Source: Aquilaria yunnanensis
Lineage: Eukaryota; Streptophyta; Magnoliopsida; Malvales; Thymelaeaceae
NCBI GenBank assembly: GCA_039654915.1
Contig: CM077594.1
Span: 70,240,393-70,304,392 of the forward strand
Direction of reading: 5' to 3'
DNA: 64,000 nt
The notes under the pieces are model-generated. The model made no database searches, was not told the origin of the DNA, and was given only the letters and a program-made list of their open reading frames with translations. Below are positions 9,501 through 18,907 of this stretch, piece after piece. The stretch's first letter is position 1. Every line of letters starts with the position of its first letter. The position numbers and the translations under genes were made by a program.

Positions 9501-11276
9501 AAACACCTCAGGAAACTGATTAGCTACAGGAATGCTTCCCAACTCTTCCTCTATAGCTACTCCATTCAACGAGTAATACTCCTCTTCACCAACTACAGGG
9601 ATGGTATCTACAAGTCTAAGGTGTAAACTCTTAGCACTAGATGCCAACCCTCCTGTGCAAGTCACTCTAGCTCCCTGAGCATCAATGATGTCAACTGAGT
9701 GATTCGCACAGTTAATTTGTGCCTTGTGCTTACTCAACCAATCCATTTCCAGCACCAGGTCATAAGATTTCAACTCAATCACCCACAACTCACAACAAAA
9801 GTCATGATCACCTAACTGCAAAGGATACCTAGTAACCACTTCATTGGTCACAATAAAACCTCTCCCTGCAGTCCTGATGAGTCTCAACTCACCCGCAATT
9901 TCACGCTGTAAACTATGCTTATCTACCAAGGCAGAAGATATCACTGAAAGAGTAGCTCCCGTATTGAAAAGCACTCTAACACTACTGCTCAGAAAAGTAA
10001 AATTACCTCGTACAGCTGGCGGTTCTCTAGCCGCCTGGCTCGTCAAAGCGAAGACTCTCGGGTTCACTGCTGCAGCAACTACTCCAGGCCGGTTCCCAAT
10101 AGCAAGCGGTACTGGAGGTAAAACCCGAGATGGACCTGTAACTGATCGAACTCTTGGGCAGTCCCTGGCCCAATGCCCTCTCTGACCACAGACATTACAA
10201 ATATCTGTGCCCAGTGTACATGGTCTTCCACCATGGAACCGTCTGCACCTAGGACACACACCTGTCCTCCTCTTCTTAGATGGATCCTGGTTCCCTACCA
10301 TTGGTCGCTTTCCAGCACTTTTCCCCAAATTAAATGGCCCAGCTTCCACCTTTTTCACAGGTGCTCTGGAATCCTCGAATTCCCTTTCCAATGCCAATGC
10401 CTTCTGAACCATCTGGCGATAACTCCTGATGTCAACTGTCGCCATATACCTCCTGAAAATAGGCTTCAGGCCCTGGGAAAACTTCTTGGCTTTCAGCTCC
10501 TTATTACCCAACATATATGGAGCATACCGGATAAGTGAATTGTATCGCTGCTCATACTCTCGTACTGACATCTCCCCCTGTGTCAGATTCTCAAACTGGA
10601 TCCTCCTCTGATCCTGTGCAGCTTCACTGATATACTCCTGTCTGAACTTCTTCTCGAAGTCTGTCCACTTGAGCACCTTTTTCTTGTGCTCTGGACGAGT
10701 GTCATTACTCTCCCTCAATAACTCCATCACGTCGTCCCACCAAAGACTGGCTCTCCCTCTCAGAAAGAAAGGTACTAGAACCATCCTCTGCTCTGTCTCA
10801 TAACCACCACAAGTAAAGAGTCTGTTCATAACAGACAACCAATCCTCTGCTCTATCAGGATCTCCTGTCCCGTCAAAGCTAGGTGGATCAACTGTCTTAA
10901 ACTTTTCCAGCAACCTCATCTGATGTGGAGTGTCTCCCCTCCTTGGAGCCTCCATCATCTCTGGTTCCTCAACCTCCTCAAGAACTTGATTTCTAGGTTC
11001 CTGAGCTCTAGGCACTTGCTGTTGTTCAGCATGCCTTTCCTGTTCCTGTTGTGGCTCAACTTCCTCCTGGGCAACACCTCTGTCCCCATAATCTCTGAAC
11101 ATCTCTGTTACAAGAGTGTTCATACCCTGTGCCACCTGAGACATAGTCTCAGTCAAACCCTGTAGCACTCTGGATATCTCATCCAACCTCGCCACAACTG
11201 GGTCACTAGAACCTTCACCAGGTTCCCTAGTCCCCCTCGAAATTCCAGACCTCGTATCAACCATGATAACCTGCAA
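6540..11276 (-). CDS. gag-pol: Gag-Pol polyprotein of chromovirus B
   Basis: Single open frame of 1,578 codons. Gag core lies around residues 120-310; zinc knuckle [14 protein letters not shown] at 360-373, preceded by an extra Cys-rich motif [13 protein letters not shown]. Protease motif at 436-441 reads LFNTGA: the catalytic Asp is Asn (N438, codon at 9963-9965). Reverse transcriptase about 625-810 with FIDD at 769-772; RNase H from TDASGSG near 917. Integrase: HHCC with CLTC at 1172-1175, catalytic Asp1205, Asp1266, Glu1302; GPY motif [14 protein letters not shown] near 1437; chromodomain-like tail 1496-1548 ([12 protein letters not shown]). The first ATG is used, but Met5 (MVDTRSG) is an equally good start. 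The stop falls 43 bp inside the 3' LTR. The protein would assemble particles, copy RNA to DNA and integrate it, but the protease change predicts failure of polyprotein processing. Confidence 0.95.
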   Translation of the reverse strand: MQVIMVDTRSGISRGTREPGEGSSDPVVARLDEISRVLQGLTETMSQVAQGMNTLVTEMFRDYGDRGVAQEEVEPQQEQERHAEQQQVPRAQEPRNQVLEEVEEPEMMEAPRRGDTPHQMRLLEKFKTVDPPSFDGTGDPDRAEDWLSVMNRLFTCGGYETEQRMVLVPFFLRGRASLWWDDVMELLRESNDTRPEHKKKVLKWTDFEKKFRQEYISEAAQDQRRIQFENLTQGEMSVREYEQRYNSLIRYAPYMLGNKELKAKKFSQGLKPIFRRYMATVDIRSYRQMVQKALALEREFEDSRAPVKKVEAGPFNLGKSAGKRPMVGNQDPSKKRRTGVCPRCRRFHGGRPCTLGTDICNVCGQRGHWARDCPRVRSVTGPSRVLPPVPLAIGNRPGVVAAAVNPRVFALTSQAAREPPAVRGNFTFLSSSVRVLFNTGATLSVISSALVDKHSLQREIAGELRLIRTAGRGFIVTNEVVTRYPLQLGDHDFCCELWVIELKSYDLVLEMDWLSKHKAQINCANHSVDIIDAQGARVTCTGGLASSAKSLHLRLVDTIPVVGEEEYYSLNGVAIEEELGSIPVANQFPEVFPVELPGLPPRRDTEFAIHLQPGVEPISVPPYRMSAPEMDELKKQLEELLGKGFIRPSVSPWGAPVIFVKKKDGTFRLCIDYRKLNAVTVKNKYPLPRIDDLFDRLRGARVFSRIDLRSGYFQIRVKEEDIPKTAFRTRYGHYEYTVMPFGVTNAPAVFMEAMNRIFKPFLDQFVEVFIDDILIYSQSTAEHEEHLRTVLQVLKDNQYYAKFSKCEFWSERIQFLGHIISAQGLSVDPEKVQAVVEWKRPTTVTEVRSFLGLAGYYRRFIEKFSVIATPLTALTRKAQKFEWTPKCEEAYMKLKEKLTSAPILVLPDPDRAFTVYTDASGSGLGCVLHQDSQVIAYGSRQLRPNELNYPVHDLELAAVIFALKLWRHYLMGRSFRIFTDHKSLKYLFTQKDLNMRQRRWIEYIKYYDCSIEYCAGKGNVVADALSRKYTGVILSKDQATDSSEGALKDCFLALHELWQSREKSLVYILEIQTAWLARVREAQLKDPLLKKISGEAKTGALKKEFKYKDGILHYGDRLYVSNVEGLRQQVLQEAHSSTLSIHPGVSKMYQDLKTHFWWPGLKRDVRGHVAKCLTCQVVKAEHQKPAGTLQSLSLPVRKWGSVTMDFLVGLPTTRSQHDAIWVVVDRLTKSAHFIPIRVTYTLERLAQLYLREIVRLHGIPDQIISDRDPRFTSRFWNAFQEALGSKVSLSTAFHPQTDGQSERVIQTLEDMLRMCVIDFRGDWDQHLPLIEFAYNNSHQSVIGMAPYEALYGRRCMTPHCWADPTDRVVIGPEIIADTTAKIKLIQQRIKTANDRQTKYANRRRRELSFEVGDKVLLKVSPMRGVSRFGQRGKLAPRFIGPYEVLEKVGKVAYRLALPPNLSQVHNVFHVSLLRKCTVEPGQVVNPSVIPIQEDLTYEEKPVQILDRQVKKLRTKWIPMVKILWSNHSEEEATWETEQDMLKRYPGVFPELQRNLGDQIPEGGENVTALLEGGKDFRI
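6583..6600 (-). other. Polypurine tract of element B
   Basis: On the minus strand AGAAGGAGGGGAGAA directly abuts the 3' LTR start TGTTACGG; it would prime plus-strand DNA synthesis. Confidence 0.85.
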
Positions 11277-11406
11277 CCACAGCCAGACAACATTTCCCCA
11301 GATGTTGGTCAGTACTAACTTCCTAGCACTTGGACTTTACTACTAGATCTCAGTCTAAGCCTCCAATATCTATGAAATAAAACCTTAGCTCTGATACCAA
11401 AAACAC
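11277..11406 (-). mobile_element. Element B untranslated leader
   Basis: 130 bp between the 5' LTR and the first gag ATG, holding the primer-binding site. No other feature seen. Confidence 0.8.
11388..11399 (-). other. Primer-binding site of element B
   Basis: Minus strand TGGTATCAGAGC, complementary to the 3' end of plant initiator methionine tRNA, seven bases inside the 5' LTR boundary at 11407. Confidence 0.88.
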
Positions 11407-13917
11407 TGACACGATCCCCGTGCCCCTGCCCGGGATACCCTGTGAGCGTTTGTCTCACGGTGGATTGTAATTGGCTAGCTGGTTATGTGTGTGGATTAAA
11501 TCCAATGCTACTAGTTGATTAACCTAGAAATGCAATATGTATGCACTTATGCTTTGACTTGGTTTATTAAAACCATAAAACATTTAATCATTTAGACATT
11601 TAGCTGGCTAGGTAAAATTCTATATAAATAAATACAAAATGCCAAAGCATATCAAAATCAACCTTTGAGTGATTAACTACACATACACCGCTCGTGAAAG
11701 CATTTATACATAAGTAACTAATGCTCTCACCCAGAGAACAATCCCCTGAGTCAAGGACTCTTTATAACATAAATACTGGAGGCAAAATAAAGTACTGTAT
11801 CAAAATACAAGACTTTGCTGAGATCTTTTACCCTAGCTCCCACTTTGGACTCCTGTCCCAGTGGCGAGTCTCACAAGTCCTGTGCCAAGTGCTACTAGGC
11901 TCTGCAGCCAAAGGAAGAAGCAAGTTAGTACCACAGCCTGACCAACAGACCAACTAATCACTTAAGCAAGCTAGAAACTTAAAGTTTCTCAACTACCGTA
12001 CCTTTACAGACAAAAAGGTACTACCGTGATAATCCTCAGCGATTATCCGGTCCTGCTACTCCAGACTCTGCATAACAAACAGGGAGTGAGAATTCAACAT
12101 TCTCAGTAAGGGTCTTCGATGTACCTGCAAGAAAAAGCTAGGACTCTGGCTGCGAGCTCACACAGCATGAGGGTACTAGTCATATATATATATACTAGGC
12201 CGGTAGACCTCTCCTCAAGTAGTCCTCTGTATCAGGCCAAGTGCAATCACTTAGCAACCTGACACATATACAGGCCAAGCGCCACCACTTAGCAACCTGA
12301 CATATAGGCCAAGCGCTATCACTTAGCAACCTATCATATGGCTCAAGGGCGAACCTTAGCAAGCCTCATTCAAACATAGAACCTCTCACCTAGTTGTTAT
12401 GCAGGGGAATTTATGATGGGACTTGTAGACTAGGCCGCAGGGCCTCTTTGATGTAAACTAGATGAACAAGGTTTCACCTCGTGGCCTCGTGGCTCCGGCA
12501 CGGCTAGGCCGACGAGGGTTCTAAACCTCTCACCCGAGCTATTGATAGCTAATTAAGTTCAATTGCAACATTTGTTTCCTTACTTGTTGCCTAAGCAACT
12601 TACTTACCTCAAACAGTTCAAGAAAACTCATACTTCCGGTGGGACTTTCGGAAGTTTCGGAGTACCATCGGGATCCTCGGACCCTTAGGCACGTTCCGAG
12701 CCTTCCGTAGTCTCGGTCGGGTCAACGCAGCAAAAAGTCAAACCCCCCATTTTCTTGTGTTGGCGCCGCGTCGCCAAAGGCAAAAAGGAATTGGCGACGC
12801 GTCGCCAGCGAACAAACGCTCTGTGACTGAAAAAATGAATTGGCGACGCGTCGCCAATTTTCGGGCCAATTGGCGCCACGTCGCCAATTCTGCAGAAATG
12901 CAGAATTCGGCCGTTTGCTGCTACGAACTTTGGCAACCAAATACATATAGCAAACATGCATCAAAAGTTACCAAATTTCATACACATGAAGTACATGTTG
13001 CAAGGAACAAAACCAACTATCAAAGCCAAACTATGATGCATTAGAAGCATCAAACCAATCCTTCGAATTTAGCTAGTCCATCATAATTCCCAAAACGTTT
13101 CTTCATACCATACCCAAAAATTACTCAACTTTCTCAATCCATTTCAATCCAAAAGCAATCCAACAACTTAAAAACACTTTCTCCCTTACCTTAACACCAA
13201 GAACAAGCAAGAATTCGAACCCTTCCTCTTCCAAATAAGCTTCCAAAGTTCTACACAAATTCAAACCAAAACAAAGCTCCTAAACATCAAAAACACCTCT
13301 TCCAACCAAAACCCAAGCTTCCAATCAATCAAATAACACGAATTCAATCAAGAACATAACTCATACCTCGTTCAAAAACAGGGGATGGAGAAAAACGCCT
13401 CTCCAAGCTTCAAAAACAAGGATTCAAGCTTGAAAATGCATCCTCCAAGCTTATACACCCTTAATTGCACCTTTTGGCACCAAAAGCTTTTGATTCCAAG
13501 CTTAATTTGAGAGAGAAATGGAGTGGAGAAGCTGGAAAACGGGTTATGGAGCTCCAAACCCTTCTTCCCTCTTCTTAAACCCCACTTAACCCCTCAAACC
13601 ACCAAGGTTTCAAGTTTTGTGCAATTAGGTCCCCCATCTTTGTAACTTGACAGTTCTTGATTAAATTCTTGTCTATTTGTTGAGTTTGAGTTAAGGTTAA
13701 AAGTTAAGTTCTAAAAATTCATTTTAAAACACTCGGGACTCGTCCCGGCCACTCAGGGTGCAAAATTACCATTTTGCCCCTGAACTTAGTTCAGAGCTTT
13801 ATTCTCGTCGGAACTTAGTGAACTTTGGCAAACTTCTTAATTCTTGCTAGGCAAACTTAAATTAAACTTCTAAACTAAATTCTAAAGTCCTTACCTCCCT
13901 CTAGAAGGGCCGTAACA
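11407..13917 (-). repeat. Element B 5' LTR
   Basis: Right copy, 2,511 bp, carrying the same TATA run (12184-12195), stem-loop (12087-12105), tandem repeats (about 12233-12370) and CG palindromes as the left LTR. It should drive leftward transcription of gag-pol. Confidence 0.95.
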
Positions 13918-14567
13918 TGAAGGGACCTTGGCATCCCAGTCGGCGACAGCACGGATTCGTCTATCAAAGTCCCCAAACCTCACCGCCAACTCGGGAGTTA
14001 GTAGCTTCCTAGGATCCATGACATCCGCCTCCAGCTTTCCCCGAGCCCACTTAGTCGGGACGTGCGACTAGGCCTCCGCCACCTTTAGGAAGAAGAACTT
14101 CCTTTGCCACCCTCGCCAACTATCCTTGGTGGCGAAGGTGAACATCAATTTCTTGCTCCCAGATCCCCGAGGCAGCATGAAATAAAAGCCACCCTTCGGA
14201 ACCGAATAGAGATTATAATACTGCATGAACAGGATGAAATGGGGTTCTACCTCGAAGATCCCGCACATGCAGAGAAAGGCGTTGAAATAGCAAAATGAGT
14301 TGGGAGGAAGCTGATTCACGGCTATGCCATGAAACTGGCAAAAGTTGCAAATCATCTTCGCAGGAGGAAAATGAAGACCGGCCTTTAGTTGGGCTCGAAA
14401 AACAGTAACCTCATCACCTCGATGCATAAACCTAACTGGCCAAGGCTAGGTAACCTTGTGATGGCATAAGAAGGAAGGAAAAATTTGGTCTTCCATTTCT
14501 CTAATTTTTCAGGAGTGGTACAGCAAGGGTGAGACAAAAGAGGTTGCCAACTCTCGGGAATAAGCAT
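13918..14567 (-). pseudogene. Tat A2 antisense gene (aORF), 5' portion
   Basis: Start MLIPESWQPLLSHPCC at 14567 on the minus strand, matching MPIPESWQPLMSHPCC of element E at 48795. A small frameshift near 14430-14445 separates this from the conserved block MHRGDEVTVFRAQLKAG...FCYFNAFLCMCGIF...KFFFLKVAEA (14427-14068). A TAG follows KVAEA at 14068, at exactly the codon where E also has TAG, after which homologous sequence (HVPTKWARGKLEAD) continues to 13923. Element B then splits the gene; the rest is at 3165-4066. Confidence 0.78.
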
Positions 14568-15366
14568 GGTTGACCGAAAAATGACTTCGAAAAAAGGGAA
14601 AAAATGATTTTGGAAAGACGACTTCGGAAAGCAAAAAGAAAAACAAAACACCGAAGGAACTCTAGAAGTCAGAACCCACCAAAAGTCTTGCTGAAGTCGG
14701 GATTTAAGGACGCCGTCATGAAAGGTTGCCGAAAATCTCTCTGCTGCTAACACCGCCACACAAAAAGGAGAAAAAGCAAGAGCGAAGCGAGAGCACAGAA
14801 ACACAAATCAAGAGTATGATAGGAGGAAGGCTTATATAGATCGAGGAAGGGCAGCCAAAAAGGCATCATAAATGCTGCGCGAAGGTGAAGCATCGCCATG
14901 ATTATCCCTCACGCACGAAAAGACACGCCCAACCCAGCTAATGCCTGCCACGTGTCACACATCGCGAGAAACTAGGACACGCTTTCTGGCATCCAGAAAA
15001 TCGGGCACATTGCTCGAGACTGACACGCCTAGTTTCAAGACGCGATGATTCACTAGCCTATGGCGGGAAAAGTGAACAAGTTGGGAATCCCGAGACCACC
15101 AAAGGGCAGACAGATGACACCTATCCAAATAAGGCTCATCACCTAGGTGGCGAAGTGCGTCCTCAGCCGATGTCACACCTTGGGTGTAAATCAGCTCCAG
15201 GGTTCAAGGCTCCATGCCGCCCTGTTCGACCGAAAATGGACATGCTACTACGTGGGCCTCTGGGAGTCCACGAAATTGTTCTATCAAAGACTGCCAGTTG
15301 AGCGATAGACAGACACCGGAAAAGCTACTTGTCGAAGTCTTCACTTCGACTTTCCAAGGGGTGCAT
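14568..15366. mobile_element. Tat A2: antisense-gene leader and 3' untranslated region
   Basis: About 800 bp between the antisense gene start and the 3' LTR, similar to 47985-48794 of element E in reverse. It carries a minus-strand TATA-like box at 14831-14840 and, next to the LTR, a plus-strand tract (ccaaggggtgcatg) in the polypurine position. Other open frames here match no family I know. Confidence 0.65.
14831..14840 (-). promoter_or_regulatory. TATA-like box of the A2 antisense gene
   Basis: TCTATATAAG on the minus strand, about 265 bp upstream of the antisense ATG at 14567. Element E has CTATATAAG about 270 bp upstream of its antisense ATG, so both motif and spacing are kept. Confidence 0.6.
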
Positions 15367-16361
15367 GTGATAGCCGGAGTGTTATCACCCTGGTCAACCA
15401 CCAACCATGGAAAAGGATTCTGGAGTGAAGGAAGTCATACACTTGAGGCACTCGACCTCGGTAGCTCGCCAATTCCAACTTTGGAAGCCAGCTTTGCGCG
15501 TCCTTCAGGACGATGGCCAAACCACCCTCAGGCAAAAGGACCAATCACCCCCTACGGGAAAAAGTCCCCCAAAGACGAATAAGCCGAAGTTCTAACCGGA
15601 CTTCGGATAAGGGCTTTTCGCCCCAAAGCGAGACATCAACCAAAGGGGCCTCGGTTGTACGGCAAAAGCCATTAAGGAGTCTCTAACACTTCACTTACAC
15701 AAGTCCCCAGCACGACACCTCCAGGCGTGCTCTGGCACGACGTCACAATCTAACGTCCTGTCACACAGGGCTACACCTACTCCAGCTCGCAACCCGAAGA
15801 GCCTGCAGATGGCTAGGGGCCTCCACACTTAGAAGTATGAACACCATCTAAACCATACACTTGCCGAACACGTGTCATCATTTGAAGGGGTCATCCTCTT
15901 CCTTTTATACAAGGGAAGTCATCACAGGTTCTTCCAGGGGGGGTTCTCTACCCGGATGACCAGAAGGAGAAGAGGACGCTCTCCTCTCTCCGCCTGAATA
16001 CTCTCCCTTCAGCCCTCAAAAAGACACGCCAGGCAAGAGTCCCTTGTGCTTATTACTGAGTATCTCTCATTCTCAGAGCACTGACTTGGGCGTCTGAGGT
16101 TCCCCCCCGGAAATCTACCCCAGCGGCCTTCTAACCCCTGTTTTCTGAGTGTTTCAGCCAGGTCTCCCTGAAGGATCTCCGCTTCGGGTTCTCTCTCGTG
16201 CTGGGAGCCTTTCCTGTCTTCACCAGCCACGGTATCAGAAGCTGCCAGCCGTCACTTCAGGTAACCCTCTCAGGGTACCTCCGTGTCCCTCCAGGAGTCC
16301 CTGCCGCCCACACCGCTGCACAACAGTAAAGATGCTGCTCTGCCAAACTGGACCCACATCA
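15367..16361 (+). mobile_element. Tat element A2, 3' LTR
   Basis: Plus-oriented LTR of about 995 bp. It starts with the terminal hairpin tgatagccggagtgttatca and ends near acccacatca at 16361. It contains the reverse complement of the ccgacgcccaagtcag block (near 16080) and a TATA-like ttttataca near 15903. Its last 70 bases resemble the LTR ends of element E, placing A2 and E in one subfamily. The interior to its left is only the 3' half of the element; pol is missing. Confidence 0.75.
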
Positions 16362-17749
16362 ATGGTGATCAGGCTTTATATCCTAACATATTTGCATAAT
16401 AATCATGGAAATTCAAAACAATGTAGTTCACAATTAGGCTTTTTCTTGATGCTCAAGAAACGTATATTCTACCACACCAAAAGACAACCAATACCTAGAT
16501 TTCATGAAATTTCAAGACAAATTAAATAATCAAGGCATTCTTTACAAATCAAAGCCCAACACAACATCAATCTAGGCCATAAAATCCATTAGATCAAGCA
16601 TACATAGCATAAATTCCATGAACCATCAATTCTACCTCTTCATTTTCCAACATAACAACCAAAACTCCAAAACTTTTAAAAAACAATATCAACTCAAAAC
16701 TAACATGAATAGGCATGCAAAATCAACCAGCTAAGTCATATATGACCCACCCATAGTAAGAAATAAGGTTAATCCTACATAATCTTCAAATAAAGTTAAA
16801 GAGAGAAAGTTACCTCAAGAGAGAGAACATCAAGTATGTAGGGATATAAACTGAGAATCTAGACAAGGTATGGACTCTTCCAACATTGGAAAACCTCACC
16901 TGAGATACAAGAAAGAAAGGGTTTAAGTTTGGGGTATTAAGGAAGAAGTTGGAATGAGTTTCATATGAAGTTGGGTAGAAAAATCATGATCGAACTTAAG
17001 TAAAGGCAAAACATGGCCTGTAACATGGGCATGTAAACACCCATGTTACCCACAACTACTTCAACACGCCATTTAAAGCGGGCATGCCATGTGTCATGTA
17101 AATGTTCTTAATCCTATTTTTTTTAAATACAGAAAATCAACACGGGTTAACACTCGGTCATGTAATTGGCCATGTACACTCAACACACCTCATAACATGG
17201 TTGTGTAAAATGACCATGTATATGCTTTGGAGCCCAAAATTTTTTCAGAATAAGGATAAAACACAGGTAGTGACATTGGGGTGCATTTGACCGTGTAACA
17301 TGAACACATTTTAAAACATGGGTGTGTTTATGCATGTGTTTAAGCTATGGAATTTTAATGTTTGGACAAACACTAGTAAGAACATGGCCATGAATGAGAC
17401 CATGTTATGAAATATGCCTAGATACACAGTTTAGACATGAACTGCATTTCGATACTATAGATCAAATAAAAATCCTTTGTGAAAAACCAATTTTTGTAAA
17501 TCAAAGATGGTTGTTTTTGCGACCATGTTAGTTAACATGGCCTTGAACACGGGCATGTTGAAACGCAAGTTTGGCTCCTGGAAATTTGAGAAATTTTCAA
17601 ACTTACCCATAATTGAACGTAACCTTTTTTCTTCCATTTTGAACATAATTTCTTCTTGAAATATGATAGATTCCTACATAAAAAACACAGATTATGATAC
17701 CACAAGATGAAAATAAACTAATTAACTACCGTAAATGGAAGGCAAATGA
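16362..17749 (-). mobile_element. Athila-like element, 3' non-coding part with CATG palindromes
   Basis: AT-rich, no credible gene. Between about 17000 and 17560 short palindrome-like motifs such as acatgggcatgt, catggccatg and accatgtt recur at least ten times. They look like the acacgggcgtgt repeats common in plant Gypsy elements after CpG decay. The small open frame at 17455-17646 shows no known domain. Confidence 0.5.
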
Positions 17750-18902
17750 AATTAAATGCAAAGTTTAACACTTAGGTTGCCTCCTAATAAGTGCTTGGTT
17801 TAACATTGTTGAGCTGATGTTCTTGTTGATTACCCAAAAAGGTATTTCTTTCTCCAACATCTTTACTTTCGTATGGCCGTTCTCCTTGTGATAGAAAATT
17901 GGATTGCAAACATTTCTAGGATTCAGCTTGGTATTCACTTGTAAAGCTCATTGTGGCCTTTTAGAAAGCATCTTACCAAGTTGACTTAACTTGGTCTCAA
18001 AAGTCTGCATGCTAGCCCTCATATTTCACAACTCAATTTACATCGCATCGATGAGCATCAGAGTGTTGCATGTACTTGGAAAAAATTTCTCCATAGTTGG
18101 CCTCTTTTTTTGTTGCAGTCGAGGTTAAAAACCAGGCAGTTGTTGGCTCTGAGTACCCCAAGAAAAATTAGGATGATTCCTCCATCTTGGGTTATATGTA
18201 TTATTATATAGATTGCTCTACAACCTTGGTGGTATTCCAGCAAAGGCTACTTGCTCGATTTTGCTCAACTAATTAGGCATTTGGCATTTACTGCTCGAAT
18301 GCCCTTCTCCACAAACTTCAGATTATAACATTGCTTGCTTTTGATTAGCTGAAAAATTTCTGAATGCTCTTGTTAGAGTTTCAACTTGACTAGCTAACAC
18401 TGTATAGGCATCAGAATTTTGAATTACGGCTACTCTATTCTACTCATTCTTGGATGATGATTGCCATTGACAATTGTTCATTGCCATTTGATTAATCAAC
18501 TCTTGAGCTGCATTAGACATCTTTTTATTCAAAGTACGACAAGCTACTGCTATGATCATCTACTTGGAAAGATAACTCAAACCATTATAGAATGTTTGTA
18601 CTTGCATCTGTGTAGGTAATCTATGATGTAGACACCTTTTCAATAAGTCCTTGAATCTTTCCCAAGCTTCATATAATGTTTCTAAATCCATCTGACTGAA
18701 AGCAAAAATATCAATTTGGAACTTCACAATCTTGGCTGGAGGAAAATACTTCAATAAGAACTTCTCAGCAAAAGCATTCTAAGCGGAAATAGGACCCCTT
18801 GGAAGTTAAGTCAACCATTGCTTAGCTCTTCCATTCAATGAAAACTGGAATAGTATCAATTGAATGTTATCCGCACTAACTCTATTAATTTTTAATGTAT
18901 CA
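17750..18902 (-). pseudogene. Athila-like Gag, C-terminal part
   Basis: Minus-strand reading from 18902: DTLKINRVSADNIQL, FSLNGRAKQWL, then KYFPPAKIVKFQIDIFAF and LYEAWERFKDLLKRC with QVQTFYNGL (18754-18560), the Athila retrotransposon Gag core. A later segment (about 18060-17930) reads METKLSQLGKMLSKRPQ-like sequence, the Athila Gag tail, and is followed within about 100 bp by a LIRRQPKC motif (17790-17770) resembling what normally ends Athila pol. Stops break the frame. Protease, reverse transcriptase and integrase are not seen, so pol seems deleted. Confidence 0.7.
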
Positions 18903-18907
18903 CATAT
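18903..18907. repeat. Target-site duplication of the solo LTR (left)
   Basis: catat at 18903-18907 and again at 21340-21344. Removing the LTR and one copy joins Athila Gag FLEIC directly to DTLKIN in frame. Confidence 0.88.

Larger units (their letters stand above)
4072..13917 (-). mobile_element. Element B: full-length young chromovirus (Tekay/Del-like Ty3/Gypsy)
   Basis: Complete 9,846-bp element: two 2,511-bp LTRs (4072-6582 and 11407-13917) with TGTTAC...TGTCA ends on its sense strand, perfect TGAAG target duplication, tRNA-iMet-type primer site, polypurine tract and one open gag-pol frame. The LTRs align with a constant offset of 7,335 bp and no indels; by eye I count about seven base differences, mostly transitions. 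It is inserted into the antisense gene of Tat element A2. The C-terminal chromodomain-like region and iMet primer site place it in the chromoviruses. Confidence 0.95.

Noticed and set aside
9844..10538. Plus-strand frames of 113 and 121 codons inside element B
   Set aside because: Shadows of the gag-pol frame on the other strand; no resemblance to the Tat-type antisense gene.
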